The notes below the pieces were generated by a model, which was given only the letters and a program-made list of their open reading frames with translations, had not been told where the DNA came from and did not search any database. Both the position numbers and the translations under genes were made by a program. From positions 124,001-188,000 of the forward strand of contig CAUCXT010000001.1 in the NCBI GenBank assembly GCA_958446835.1: a stretch of 64,000 nt of DNA, given 5' to 3'. Position 1 is the stretch's first letter; every line of letters begins with the position of its first letter. Positions 52,208 through 61,750 of the stretch are shown one piece after another. The DNA comes from an uncultured Eubacterium sp. Lineage in GTDB: Bacteria > Bacillota > Clostridia > Lachnospirales > Lachnospiraceae.

Positions 52208-53446
52208 CTAATATAAAGGATACTTATCTGTAAGTCCCTTCACAAGGCGCATAGCCTCTTCCTTATTAGCCTCAGAATCAGCTATTGCAAGAGAAATCGC
52301 CTCTGCAACAGTATCCATATCCTCTGCCTTGAAACCTCTTGTCGTGACAGCAGGCGTACCAAGTCTGATACCACTTGTGACAAATGGTGAAGCCGGGTCA
52401 TTAGGAATGGCATTCTTGTTACATGTGATATTAACAGAGTCAAGAAGCTTCTCTGTAGCCTTTCCTGTAACGCCCTTGCTTATAAGATTCACAAGCATAA
52501 GGTGATTGTCTGTTCCGCCTGATACAAGGTCAAAACCTCTGTCCATAAGTCCCTTTGCAAGAGCCTGTGCATTGTCAATAATGTTCTGCGCATACACCTT
52601 GAAGCTTGGGTCAAGTGCTTCCTTGAAACATACAGCCTTGCCGGCAATGACATGCATAAGAGGTCCTCCCTGAATACCAGGGAAGATTGCCTTGTTAAAG
52701 TTGAACTTATCAGCAGCCTCCTGATTGCAGAGAATCATTCCGCCTCTAGGTCCCCTGAGTGTCTTATGGGTTGTTGTCGTGACAACATCCGCATAAGGAA
52801 TAGGGCTCATGTGAAGTCCTGCTGCGACAAGTCCTGCGATGTGTGCCATATCAACCATAAGAACTGCACCGACCTCATCTGCTATCTCACGGAACTTCTT
52901 AAAGTCTATTGCTCTGGCATAAGCGCTCGCACCTGCAACGATAAGCTTAGGACGGCACTCCTTAGCTATTGCAAGTACATTATCATAGTCTATGTATCCA
53001 TCCGAATTAACTCCGTAGGGAACAATGTTAAAGTATTTTCCTGAAATGTTGACCGGACTTCCATGTGTAAGGTGTCCGCCATCGGCAAGGCTCATACCCA
53101 TAACCGTATCGCCAGGCTTAACAATTGCGAAAAACACTGCAAGATTAGCCTGCGCACCTGAATGTGGCTGTACATTGACATAATCACAGCCGAACAGCTT
53201 CTTGGCTCTCTCAATTGCGAGATTCTCCACAACATCTACATACTGGCAGCCGCCGTAGTATCTCTTTCCCGGATATCCTTCGGCATACTTATTGGTCAAA
53301 GGGCTCCCCATAGCCGCCATGACCGCTTTGCTCACAAAGTTCTCAGAAGCGATAAGCTCAATGTGATCTCTCTGTCTTCCAAGTTCGTCCGAAATCGCAG
53401 CAGCAATCTCGGGATCAAATTCTTTAACTTCTTCAAATGAATACAT
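52208..53446 (-). CDS. glyA: Serine hydroxymethyltransferase
   Basis: PLP enzyme making glycine and 5,10-methylene-THF from serine. ELIASENF-type start (IELIASENFVSKAVM), TNKYAEGYPGKRYYGGCQ, the PLP lysine Lys228 in TTTTHKTLRGPRGG, and GLVAAGLHMSPIP are all intact. 412 residues, standard. GGAGG seven bases before ATG. It supplies one-carbon units to FolD, whose gene is elsewhere in the window. A weak AATGTAA/TTACATT hairpin lies 15-35 bases past the stop. Confidence 0.98.
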   Translation of the reverse strand: MYSFEEVKEFDPEIAAAISDELGRQRDHIELIASENFVSKAVMAAMGSPLTNKYAEGYPGKRYYGGCQYVDVVENLAIERAKKLFGCDYVNVQPHSGAQANLAVFFAIVKPGDTVMGMSLADGGHLTHGSPVNISGKYFNIVPYGVNSDGYIDYDNVLAIAKECRPKLIVAGASAYARAIDFKKFREIADEVGAVLMVDMAHIAGLVAAGLHMSPIPYADVVTTTTHKTLRGPRGGMILCNQEAADKFNFNKAIFPGIQGGPLMHVIAGKAVCFKEALDPSFKVYAQNIIDNAQALAKGLMDRGFDLVSGGTDNHLMLVNLISKGVTGKATEKLLDSVNITCNKNAIPNDPASPFVTSGIRLGTPAVTTRGFKAEDMDTVAEAISLAIADSEANKEEAMRLVKGLTDKYPLY

Positions 53447-53459
53447 ATTCCTGCCTCCG

Positions 53460-55721
53460 TTAAATTGTAAATTTATTTATTGCCTCAACAAGGTCCTCAG
53501 AACGGCTAATCAACTCCTCGGACTCATTATTAAGCTTCTTTACAGCCTCTAACTGGCGACCGGCTGCCTCGTTAACCTCAGTAGCCGCTGATGCTGTCTC
53601 CTCCGCAACAGCCGATATACTCTCTATGGCTGCAAGAGTATCCTTCTTTGCACCATCCATATCATCAATACCTGCGGAAATCTGTAACAGATTCTCAGCA
53701 AGTCCCGATACATGCTTATCTATATCATGGAACACTTCTATAGTAGCCTTGAGCGCTTCTTCCTGTGAATTTACAATTAACTCAGCCTGCTTTGCAACCT
53801 CTACTGTATCAACCGTCTGCTTCTGAATCTTTCCAACTATATTTCTAATCTCGTTTACAGAATTAAGCGACTGCTCTGCAAGCTTTCTGATAGATTCTGC
53901 AACTACAGCAAAACCTCTTCCCGCGTCTCCGGCTCTTGCCGCCTCAATTGAAGCATTGAGTGAAAGGAGACTGGTCTCATCGGCAATATCATTGATTGCA
54001 CCGACAATATTGGCAATAGACTGTGAAGCTTTCTCAAGATCCTCAATATTGGCAATAACCTCAGATGTTACCTGAGTTGTTGCCTTCATCTTATCCTTCA
54101 GAGTATCTATTGTCGCAAGTCCATCCGATACGGTTGACTTGGTCACATCGGCGATATTGGCAATCTTGCCTGTATTTTCGGATACAACCCCAATCTTCTT
54201 GGATAAGTCATCCATTCTTGTAAGACAGTTCTCAGCGTCATGTGCCTGCATTACAATACCCTGCTCTACATCAGAAATCGATGTGGTGATTGACTTAGTC
54301 TCCTCAAGAAGGATTCCTGAATTACCTCCGACACTCTCAGAAGCTTTTCCCAAAGCCTTGGCAACCGTATCCGCCTTGTCAATCAATACTCTGATATTTC
54401 CAAGCATCTGGTTAGTGCTCTCACAGAGTATCATGAACTCATCCTTACGTCTTGTATGAATATCAACAGTGAGATCTCCTGTAGATGCCTTCTCTAGTCC
54501 GTTCATAATCTTGCGTATTGTTGTTCCCATGCTCGTTGATAAAATAAATCCTATAACTATTACAATAAGCGCGGTGATAGCTACAGCTGCGGCTGTAAGT
54601 CTTGCAGTCTCATTAGCATCCGAAATTATGTATGACTCAGGGACAAGTGATACCATCATAAAGCCCTGCGCCTCAAGCTTATTGTAGAGCAGGAGATATT
54701 TCTCCCCATTATACTCTACATATTCACTTCCGTCATTCTCCTCCGAAGCTAATATCTTATCATACAGCTCGCTGTTGACAATATACTCTGTATCAAGAGA
54801 ATCATTAACCTGACCCTCCGCATCATCACTGACCGGTATATTTTTATAAGATATTTCTCTTCCATCCGGTGTTATAAGGGCAAGTATTGCATTTTCACCC
54901 ATATTTATCGAAGCGAGATGGTTGGCAATCTCATCATAATCGACATCGACAATTATATATCCAACCTGTCTGAACATCATATTATATGCCTTTCTCATAA
55001 TACCGAAAGCATATCTTGAAGTGCCTATATACTCGTCAAGCTCGGTATGATTTCCAAGCCATATAAAATCTTCCTTATCAGTCTTCTTAGCGCAATCAAG
55101 TTTTCTGACATTGTCATAGACCGAATCATCCAGATATGATAAAGCGGTAGAAATAGCGTTGCCATAGTTGGCTACAAATGCAATATTTCGTATGTACTTG
55201 TTGGCAATCTTACGGGATTCAATCTCGGTTTTGAGTGTACTGAAAACCGTGCTCTCCTTATACGCATCCTTAGCATACGTCTGACCATAATACTCTCTGG
55301 CTATTGTGGATACCGATATATCATAAGACGTTGTACGAATCGTCTCAATAATCAGATTCATGTAGCTTGCTGCCGTATCCAATGTCGACTTCGAGGATGC
55401 CTCATAATTCGACGTGAGCGCATCTGCAGATCGCTTATATGAAATGACTCCCAATCCTATCATAAGAACTACCGGCACGATGAACGCCATCGTGATCTTA
55501 AAGCGTATACCGGAAAACAGGCGTATCTTCTTTCTGTCACTGCGTCTGCCCTTAAGTGCCTTTACATCCTCACTCGCTTCAGCCCTTGCCTTATCGGCAT
55601 GCTTTCTTACATTCTCTCCCATCTCCCCTGCAAGTGAATCCGCCTTAACCTTGACATCATCATAAATTACCTTTGCATTGGCGGCTAGCTTCTTTTTATT
55701 ATTTTTTCCCTTCATACCCAT
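53460..55721 (-). CDS. Methyl-accepting chemotaxis protein
   Basis: Chemoreceptor signalling to CheA/CheW. Unusual 80-residue charged, helical N-terminal cytoplasmic extension (KLAANAKVIYDDVKVKADSL, GENVRKHADKARAE) precedes TM1 (FRKITMAFIVPVVLMIGLG region). A ~270-residue dCache-like sensor, TM2 (AVAITALIVIVIGFILST), HAMP, and the signalling domain with hairpin tip LLSLNASIEAARAGDAGRGF follow. The first Met is ambiguous; ATG 55721 (MGMKGKNN) has GAGG nine bases upstream and is chosen over 55730. No chemotaxis genes are nearby. It follows glyA by 13 bases upstream in orientation, i.e. glyA is downstream of it. Confidence 0.93.
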   Translation of the reverse strand: MGMKGKNNKKKLAANAKVIYDDVKVKADSLAGEMGENVRKHADKARAEASEDVKALKGRRSDRKKIRLFSGIRFKITMAFIVPVVLMIGLGVISYKRSADALTSNYEASSKSTLDTAASYMNLIIETIRTTSYDISVSTIAREYYGQTYAKDAYKESTVFSTLKTEIESRKIANKYIRNIAFVANYGNAISTALSYLDDSVYDNVRKLDCAKKTDKEDFIWLGNHTELDEYIGTSRYAFGIMRKAYNMMFRQVGYIIVDVDYDEIANHLASINMGENAILALITPDGREISYKNIPVSDDAEGQVNDSLDTEYIVNSELYDKILASEENDGSEYVEYNGEKYLLLYNKLEAQGFMMVSLVPESYIISDANETARLTAAAVAITALIVIVIGFILSTSMGTTIRKIMNGLEKASTGDLTVDIHTRRKDEFMILCESTNQMLGNIRVLIDKADTVAKALGKASESVGGNSGILLEETKSITTSISDVEQGIVMQAHDAENCLTRMDDLSKKIGVVSENTGKIANIADVTKSTVSDGLATIDTLKDKMKATTQVTSEVIANIEDLEKASQSIANIVGAINDIADETSLLSLNASIEAARAGDAGRGFAVVAESIRKLAEQSLNSVNEIRNIVGKIQKQTVDTVEVAKQAELIVNSQEEALKATIEVFHDIDKHVSGLAENLLQISAGIDDMDGAKKDTLAAIESISAVAEETASAATEVNEAAGRQLEAVKKLNNESEELISRSEDLVEAINKFTI

Positions 55722-55915
55722 TAGCATCATCCTCTTTTCCGATGTATTTTTTATTATTAAATTTTACTATAGAAATAAAGATTTTGCAATCGTTTCGAAA
55801 ACATTTTACATTAATTATATACAAAACATTAATAAAACCAATGCATTTTTTCAGTATACATGCACCAATTCCGGATTAATTACAATAAACCGATTTATTT
55901 CTTCAAAAATACATA

Positions 55916-56527
55916 TCAGGAATCAAATTCCTGCATATCGTAATCTATTGCGGACTGACTCTGCTTAATCCTGTCAAGCACCCCATCCTCATGTATGACA
56001 TCCATGAATGCAAGGAAAACCTGCATATCGAACTCCTTGACGTCCTCTATCATAATCCCTATCGCACTGTCAAAATCAAAGGCTTCCCTGTACGGGCGCT
56101 CCGATATAAGGGCAATAAACGCATCCGCCACACGCAATATCCTTGCGCCTAACGGAATCTGCTCCGCCTTGCGGTTATCCGGATAGCCCGAACCATCATA
56201 ATTCTCATGGTGATACAGCACTGCCTCACAGATTGCATTGTTATAGCCATTTTCCTTCAAAATATCATAGCCAAGCTTGGAATGCATTCTCATATACCGG
56301 ATTTCTTCTATTATCATTCCATTCGAATTTCTGCCATAAAGATATGATGACAGCCTAAGCTTGCCTATGTCATGTACCATTCCGGCAATGGCAAGATTAT
56401 TGCACTCTTCACCATCAAGACCTAATTTTTTTGCAATCAGGTATGTAAGATTGCTCACACACATACCATGCTTTATTCCGTCTATGAGGTCGATTTCCAA
56501 TATAGTTTTCGTCCAGTCATCAACCAT
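55916..56527 (-). CDS. HD-GYP domain protein
   Basis: Probable cyclic-di-GMP phosphodiesterase. The HD metal site is VHDIGKLRLSSYLY and the GYP signature HHENYDGSGYPDNRKAEQI, with LGARILRVADAFIAL completing the domain. 203 residues, so it is nearly a bare domain with no receiver or sensor part. It starts 8 bases before the hemZ stop, a tight overlap, and ends the rel-MBL-hemZ operon. Another phosphodiesterase substrate is possible. Confidence 0.9.
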   Translation of the reverse strand: MVDDWTKTILEIDLIDGIKHGMCVSNLTYLIAKKLGLDGEECNNLAIAGMVHDIGKLRLSSYLYGRNSNGMIIEEIRYMRMHSKLGYDILKENGYNNAICEAVLYHHENYDGSGYPDNRKAEQIPLGARILRVADAFIALISERPYREAFDFDSAIGIMIEDVKEFDMQVFLAFMDVIHEDGVLDRIKQSQSAIDYDMQEFDS

Positions 56528-58013
56528 AAAAAAATCTTCTCTTTCTGTCTATCATTTCATCAATATTTTCTATATATGTCGTGACATCCTTGACATTTTC
56601 AACACGCTCTATGCGGTTCTCCTCCGGGAATACAACCTTCGTTGAAGCTCCCGCCCCAACTGCCATAATGGTCTGTTTCTCCTCCATTATCAGAATATTA
56701 TATATTCCTTCCTTGCCCGGCTTGGAGTAGCCTACATTCTCAAAATTTCCCGCCATATTCTTCTGTCTGTACAGATAATAAGGCTCCATTCCCATGGAGG
56801 CTGCACAGTCTGCGGTCATGTTGATGATATCATCAGTGTTGACCATAGCATAATCCTTATATTTTTCCCAGAATATATTCAGCCTTGCAGCCCTCTTGAT
56901 TGCAAGAGAATGTACCGTCAGGCTGTCCGGAGCAAGGAGTGCGACTTCTCTCATCGTCCTCTCTATATGCTCTCTCGTCTCACCCGGAAGTCCGATTATC
57001 AAGTCCATATTGATATTGTCAAAGCCACATTCGCGCGCAAGCGTGAACGCCTCCTTTATCTGCTCAACGGTGTGATGTCTTCCGATAAGCTTAAGCGTGT
57101 CATCATTCATAGTCTGCGGATTGATGGAGATACGGTCGACACCGTGCTTCTTCATAACCATTAGCTTATCTCTTGTTATGCTGTCCGGTCTGCCGGCTTC
57201 GATTGTATATTCCTTAAGACCCGATGTGTCAAAATTCTCCTCAAAAAAGCTGAGAACCCTGTCAAGCTGCTCAGGCTCAAGCGTTGTCGGAGTACCGCCG
57301 CCCATGTAGAAGGTGTCTAACTTCTTATCCTTCATAAGCCTTGAAGTGAACTCCATCTCCTTAAGCATCGCCTCAACATAGGTGTCCACTCTGTCCTTCC
57401 ACACCGCAAGCGGGTATGAGGTGAACGAACAGTATAGACAGGTTGTCGGGCAGAACGGTATACCAGCATATAGGCTGTAACCGTTGTTATAATCAATCTT
57501 TTCAAGCAGTCTCTTCTCATTGGAGGCTACCTTTATCGCAAGACCGCCCTTTTTGTCGCTCACATAATACTCTTTTTTCAGGTAGTCCTTAATCTCGCTG
57601 GCACTTTTACCCTCCTCAAGCAGCGTATACACTATCTTGGTCGGTCTTACGCCTGTGAGAGTTCCCCATGGCAGTTCTCTTCCGGTAAGCTTCTTTAGCA
57701 TATCGTACATCATTCGCTTGAATACGTTTCGCGCTTCCTTCTTTCCGGATGCCATCTGCTGTGCTTCATCCTCATACTCATCCCAGCTGGCTGTGGAATC
57801 CCTATGAAAATATATTCTGATAAGTCTGTCACAGTCCGCATTATCAAGCCCTGCAATCTCCTGCCTGATAACCCTTACCTGCACAAAAAGCTCTGGAGCC
57901 TCATCTGCATTCTCCGGTATACTCGTGACTATCTTCGCCTCAGGGAAAAATGCCTTCAGCATAACTCTGGAGTCATTTTCCTGTTCGGCATCATTAAATT
58001 CAAGTAATATCAT
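56520..58013 (-). CDS. hemZ: Coproporphyrinogen dehydrogenase HemZ, radical SAM
   Basis: Oxygen-independent coproporphyrinogen oxidase-like enzyme of the HemZ type. Radical SAM cluster motif CPTTCLYCSF near residue ~165; GGGTPTTLEPEQL and NPQTMNDDTLKLIGR are typical of the HemN/HemZ group; the N-terminal ~150 residues have the HemZ-specific GVRPTKIVYTLLEEG region. Start at ATG 58013 with GAGG six bases upstream (the TTG 58025 overlaps it). Placed 30 bases after the MBL gene. In organisms without a full haem pathway HemZ may have another substrate. Confidence 0.94.
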   Translation of the reverse strand: MILLEFNDAEQENDSRVMLKAFFPEAKIVTSIPENADEAPELFVQVRVIRQEIAGLDNADCDRLIRIYFHRDSTASWDEYEDEAQQMASGKKEARNVFKRMMYDMLKKLTGRELPWGTLTGVRPTKIVYTLLEEGKSASEIKDYLKKEYYVSDKKGGLAIKVASNEKRLLEKIDYNNGYSLYAGIPFCPTTCLYCSFTSYPLAVWKDRVDTYVEAMLKEMEFTSRLMKDKKLDTFYMGGGTPTTLEPEQLDRVLSFFEENFDTSGLKEYTIEAGRPDSITRDKLMVMKKHGVDRISINPQTMNDDTLKLIGRHHTVEQIKEAFTLARECGFDNINMDLIIGLPGETREHIERTMREVALLAPDSLTVHSLAIKRAARLNIFWEKYKDYAMVNTDDIINMTADCAASMGMEPYYLYRQKNMAGNFENVGYSKPGKEGIYNILIMEEKQTIMAVGAGASTKVVFPEENRIERVENVKDVTTYIENIDEMIDRKRRFFYG

Positions 58014-58043
58014 ATATAACCTCAAGTCTCTTTATTTTCAATC

Positions 58044-58712
58044 TCAACCCTGAATAAAAGGATTGTTGACACGCTCGCAGCCTATTGTGGTGCTCTCCCC
58101 ATGTCCCGGATATACCTTTACATCGTCCGGAAGGCTCATAATCCCGGACTTAATCGCGCGTATAAGCTGTCCTTCATTTCCTGTAGGAAAATCGCTTCGC
58201 CCAACCGAGCCTGCGAACAGTGTATCACCGGAAAACAGAACTTTCTGCTCTTTAAAATAATAACATACACTACCTATTGTATGCCCCGGAACTAAGATTG
58301 TTCCTATCCTGAAGCCTGCAAAATCAAGCTCTTCCCCCGGCTTAAAGTATTCGTCCGCCTCAAATGTCATCCCATCACCTGTAAAAGGCAGCGACAGATT
58401 AGAGGAGCTGCTGTTCATAACAAGCCTCTCCTCATTGCCCGCATATACCTTGATTCCGTATCTCCTTCTCACAGCGTCCGCCGCTAACAGATGGTCAAAA
58501 TGACCGTGTGTCAGCAGCACCGCCACAGGCTTAATATTATATCGCGCAATCATCGCTTCTATGCGTGCTGCATCGGCAGCCGGGTCGATAATCACAGCCT
58601 CCTTAAGCTGTCCATCGTCAACATAGCCTCCCGGTGTCTTTGCTCCGCCGTCAAAAACAGCGTAACAATTGGTAGCACACATTCCCAACACAATATTTTC
58701 TATTCTTATCAT
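58044..58712 (-). CDS. MBL-fold hydrolase (glyoxalase II-like)
   Basis: Dinuclear metal hydrolase. THGHFDHLLAADAVR gives the HxHxDH motif; VPGHTIGSVCYYF, FSGDTLFAGSVGRSDFPTG and the C-terminal PGHGESTTIG are the other metal ligands. 222 residues, short form without the extra C-terminal domain of true glyoxalase II. The ATG overlaps the rel stop by four bases (ATGA), so it is translated with rel. The rel-MBL-hemZ order is conserved in Clostridia; no set function. Confidence 0.93.
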   Translation of the reverse strand: MIRIENIVLGMCATNCYAVFDGGAKTPGGYVDDGQLKEAVIIDPAADAARIEAMIARYNIKPVAVLLTHGHFDHLLAADAVRRRYGIKVYAGNEERLVMNSSSSNLSLPFTGDGMTFEADEYFKPGEELDFAGFRIGTILVPGHTIGSVCYYFKEQKVLFSGDTLFAGSVGRSDFPTGNEGQLIRAIKSGIMSLPDDVKVYPGHGESTTIGCERVNNPFIQG

Positions 58713-61009
58713 GAATTCGTCCTCTCGATATCGAGCACGCCCTCGACGTTTCTCAATTTCTCAACAAGATGTCTTAACTGTTCAAGTCCCTTTATATCAA
58801 ACGACATGGAAATCGTAGCCGTTCCCTGCTTACTTGTACGACAGTTCATACTTGTGACATCAATCTTATTCTCCGTGAGGATTCTGGATATGTCGACAAG
58901 CAAACCTGTTCTGTTATTGGCAAAAATCTTAATCTCAGTGGAATAGCTCTCCCCTGTCTCCTTATAAGCCATCTCCTGCCATTCAGCATCGATTATTCTT
59001 GCCCTGTCAGACTCAGGAAGGTTGACAATGTTCGTACAATCTGTTCTATGTATCGAGACACCTCTTCCTCTGGTGACGAATCCTACAATCTCATCCCCCG
59101 GCACAGGAGAACAACACTTCGAGAAACGTACAGCGACGTCATGTATACCCTTTACAACTATGCCGCTCTTGGATTTTTCTGCTGCCGCAGGCCTATCCTT
59201 ACCGTCCGCCTGTGTCTGTGCAAGAACCTGCGCGTCCGTAATCTCCTTGCGGTGCTTCTTCTCATACTCCTCCTGAAGCTTATTGACAACCTGTCCTTCC
59301 TTCAAGGCTCCATGACCTACAGCCGCAACAACCGAATCCCAGTCGCGGAAGCCATACTTGGACAACACCTTTTCAACAAATTCAGGCTTATATATATCTG
59401 AAAACTGTATATTCTTCGTCTTGCAATAGGTGGCAATAAGATCCTTGCCCTTCTGGATATTATCCTCCTTAAGCTCCGCCTTGAACCACTGGTTAATCTT
59501 TGTCTTAGCCTGTGCGCTCTTTACGATATTAAGCCAGTCACGGCTTGGTCCTTTCGAATTCTGCGAAGTGATAATCTCCACACGGTCACCATTCTTTAAC
59601 ACATAATCTATTGTGACAAGCTTGCCGTTAACCCTCGCTCCAATCATCTTATTGCCGACGGCGCTGTGGATACTGTAGGCAAAATCAACAGGTGTGGAGC
59701 CTGCCGGAAGATTCTTTACGTCTCCCGAAGGTGTAAAGCAGTACACATTGTCGGAGAACAGGTTCATATCATTCTTTATAAGGCTTAAAAATTCCTTGTT
59801 ATCCGATGTATCGCGCTGCCACTCAAGTATCTGCCTGAGCCATGCAAGCTTAGCCTCCTCGTTGTCACCGCTCTTGGTTCCGTCTATGTTCTCCTTATAT
59901 TTCCAGTGCGCAGCGATACCGTACTCAGCCGTCCTGTGCATCTCATAGGTACGAATCTGTATCTCAAACGGCTGTCCGTTAGGTGCTATCAGTGTTGTAT
60001 GAAGCGACTGATACATGTTCGGCTTAGGCATGGCTATATAATCCTTGAATCTTCCCGGAATAGGCTTGTATATCTCATGGATAACTCCAAGAGCCGCATA
60101 GCAGTCCTTCACCGTCTCAACGAGTATTCTGACCGCAAAAAGGTCATATATCTGGTCAAGTGTCTTATCCTGATTGACCATCTTTCTGTATATGCTGAAG
60201 AAGTGTTTTACACGTCCATCTATATCACACTCAATGCCTGCTGCCTCAACATGCTCCTTAACCTCAGCAATGATGTCCCTTACAAATGCCTCTCTTGCAT
60301 CCTTGCTGAGAGCAATCTCATCTGCAAGCTTCTGGTAAACCTCCGGCTGGAGATACTTAAGGGAAAGGTCATCAAGCTCAATCTTAATCTTGGAAATACC
60401 AAGGCGCTGTGCTATAGGAGCATATATATCCATAGTCTCCCTAGCCTTCTCCTTCTGCTTCTCAGGCTTCTGGTACTGCAGGGTTCTCATGTTGTGAAGC
60501 CTGTCCGCAAGCTTTACAAGTATAACCCTTATATCCTTTGCCATCGCAAGGAACATCTTTCGAAGGTTCTCAGCCTGCAGCTCTATCTTATCCGCGGAAT
60601 AATTAAGCTGTGTGAGCTTGGTTACACCATCAACCAAAAGAGCTATCTCCTCACCGAATTCCCTTACAATGTCATCGTATGTCATAACAGTATCCTCGAC
60701 AACATCATGGAGAAGACCGGCAACAATAGTCTCCTTATCAAGCTCTAGCTGTGCTAGGATGATTGCAACACAAATAGGATGTATAATGTAGGGTTCTCCC
60801 GACTTACGCATCTGACCTTCATGTGCCTTCTTCGCTACCTGATATGCCTTATCAATCAATGATAGATCTGTCGAAGGATGGTACTTTAAGACCTCCTTTT
60901 TCAGCTCCTCATACAGTTCGTCCGGGCTTGTAAAATCCGGTGGACATGACAATGGCTCCTCATCTATTTTTCTCTTTGTTTTTGTTCGTAAAATAACTTC
61001 ATCCGGCAT
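58709..61009 (-). CDS. relA: Rel, bifunctional (p)ppGpp synthetase/hydrolase
   Basis: Makes and degrades the stringent-response alarmone. HD hydrolase domain (GLLHDVVEDTVMTYDD, VKLADRLHNMRTL), synthetase domain (YDLFAVRILVETVKDCYAALG, YIAMPKPNMYQSLHTT), TGS domain (VYCFTPSGDVKNLPAGSTPVDFAYSIH), zinc-finger-like CCSPVPGDEIVGFVTRG and C-terminal ACT domain (TGLLVDISRILTENKIDV). 766 residues, full length, all domains intact. It starts its operon (rel, MBL, hemZ, HD-GYP), behind the apt terminator. AGAGGTG eight bases before ATG. Confidence 0.97.
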   Translation of the reverse strand: MPDEVILRTKTKRKIDEEPLSCPPDFTSPDELYEELKKEVLKYHPSTDLSLIDKAYQVAKKAHEGQMRKSGEPYIIHPICVAIILAQLELDKETIVAGLLHDVVEDTVMTYDDIVREFGEEIALLVDGVTKLTQLNYSADKIELQAENLRKMFLAMAKDIRVILVKLADRLHNMRTLQYQKPEKQKEKARETMDIYAPIAQRLGISKIKIELDDLSLKYLQPEVYQKLADEIALSKDAREAFVRDIIAEVKEHVEAAGIECDIDGRVKHFFSIYRKMVNQDKTLDQIYDLFAVRILVETVKDCYAALGVIHEIYKPIPGRFKDYIAMPKPNMYQSLHTTLIAPNGQPFEIQIRTYEMHRTAEYGIAAHWKYKENIDGTKSGDNEEAKLAWLRQILEWQRDTSDNKEFLSLIKNDMNLFSDNVYCFTPSGDVKNLPAGSTPVDFAYSIHSAVGNKMIGARVNGKLVTIDYVLKNGDRVEIITSQNSKGPSRDWLNIVKSAQAKTKINQWFKAELKEDNIQKGKDLIATYCKTKNIQFSDIYKPEFVEKVLSKYGFRDWDSVVAAVGHGALKEGQVVNKLQEEYEKKHRKEITDAQVLAQTQADGKDRPAAAEKSKSGIVVKGIHDVAVRFSKCCSPVPGDEIVGFVTRGRGVSIHRTDCTNIVNLPESDRARIIDAEWQEMAYKETGESYSTEIKIFANNRTGLLVDISRILTENKIDVTSMNCRTSKQGTATISMSFDIKGLEQLRHLVEKLRNVEGVLDIERTNS

Positions 61010-61077
61010 GCAATCACCTCTATATATAAGCTTATTTCTTCATTATAGATTTATTCACATAAAAATGCAAATATTTT

Positions 61078-61126
61078 ATAAAAAATATAGGGCACCGTTG
61101 TATATGGCAACGGTGCCCTATATCAA
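61078..61126 (-). terminator. Terminator of apt
   Basis: Perfect stem ATATAGGGCACCGTTG/CAACGGTGCCCTATAT (around 61085-61124) followed by TTTTTTAT on the minus strand. It separates apt from rel. Confidence 0.85.
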
Positions 61127-61137
61127 TAAAAAGAATA

Positions 61138-61662
61138 TTACTTTCCTTCGTAGCGGATAACTGACTCAACGTCATATTTTGCAAGCTTCTTACGTCCGTC
61201 AAGTCCTGCAAGCTCCATAAGGAACACAATCTTAACAACCTCGCCTCCAAGCTGCTCAACAAGCTTGGTAATGGCCTCAATCGTACCACCTGTAGCGATG
61301 AGGTCATCAATAATGACAACCTTCTGACCCGGCTTGATTGAATCCTTGTGCATCTCGATAACCGCACTGCCGTACTCAAGGTCATACTCCATGGAAACTG
61401 TCTCACATGGGAGCTTGCCCTTCTTGCGGACAGGCACGAACGCCTTCTTCATGTTGTATGCAACAGGAACGCCGAAAATAAAGCCTCTCGACTCAGGACC
61501 TACCACAACATCAAAGTCAACATCCTTAAGCTTATCCATGATACCGTTGATTGAAAGCTGAAGTCCATCAGCTTCCTGAAGAACACTTGTAACGTCACGG
61601 AAAATGATTCCCGGCTCCGGGAAATCCGGTATACTTCTTACATAATCTTCAAGTTTTTTCAT
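61138..61662 (-). CDS. apt: Adenine phosphoribosyltransferase
   Basis: Salvages adenine to AMP with PRPP. PRPP loop VVIIDDLIATGGTIEA, GPESRGFIFGVPVAY and KKGKLPCETVSMEYDLEYG are the family marks. 174 residues, standard. The RBS GGAGG is 12 bases from ATG 61662, rather far. Followed by a strong terminator, so only partly linked to rel downstream. Confidence 0.97.
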   Translation of the reverse strand: MKKLEDYVRSIPDFPEPGIIFRDVTSVLQEADGLQLSINGIMDKLKDVDFDVVVGPESRGFIFGVPVAYNMKKAFVPVRKKGKLPCETVSMEYDLEYGSAVIEMHKDSIKPGQKVVIIDDLIATGGTIEAITKLVEQLGGEVVKIVFLMELAGLDGRKKLAKYDVESVIRYEGK

Positions 61663-61750
61663 ATCTTAATATATCCTCCAAAAATCTGTTCATTGTACTG
61701 TCTGACCGACCGATATATTCTACCAGTACTTATTCATATAGTCAACAATT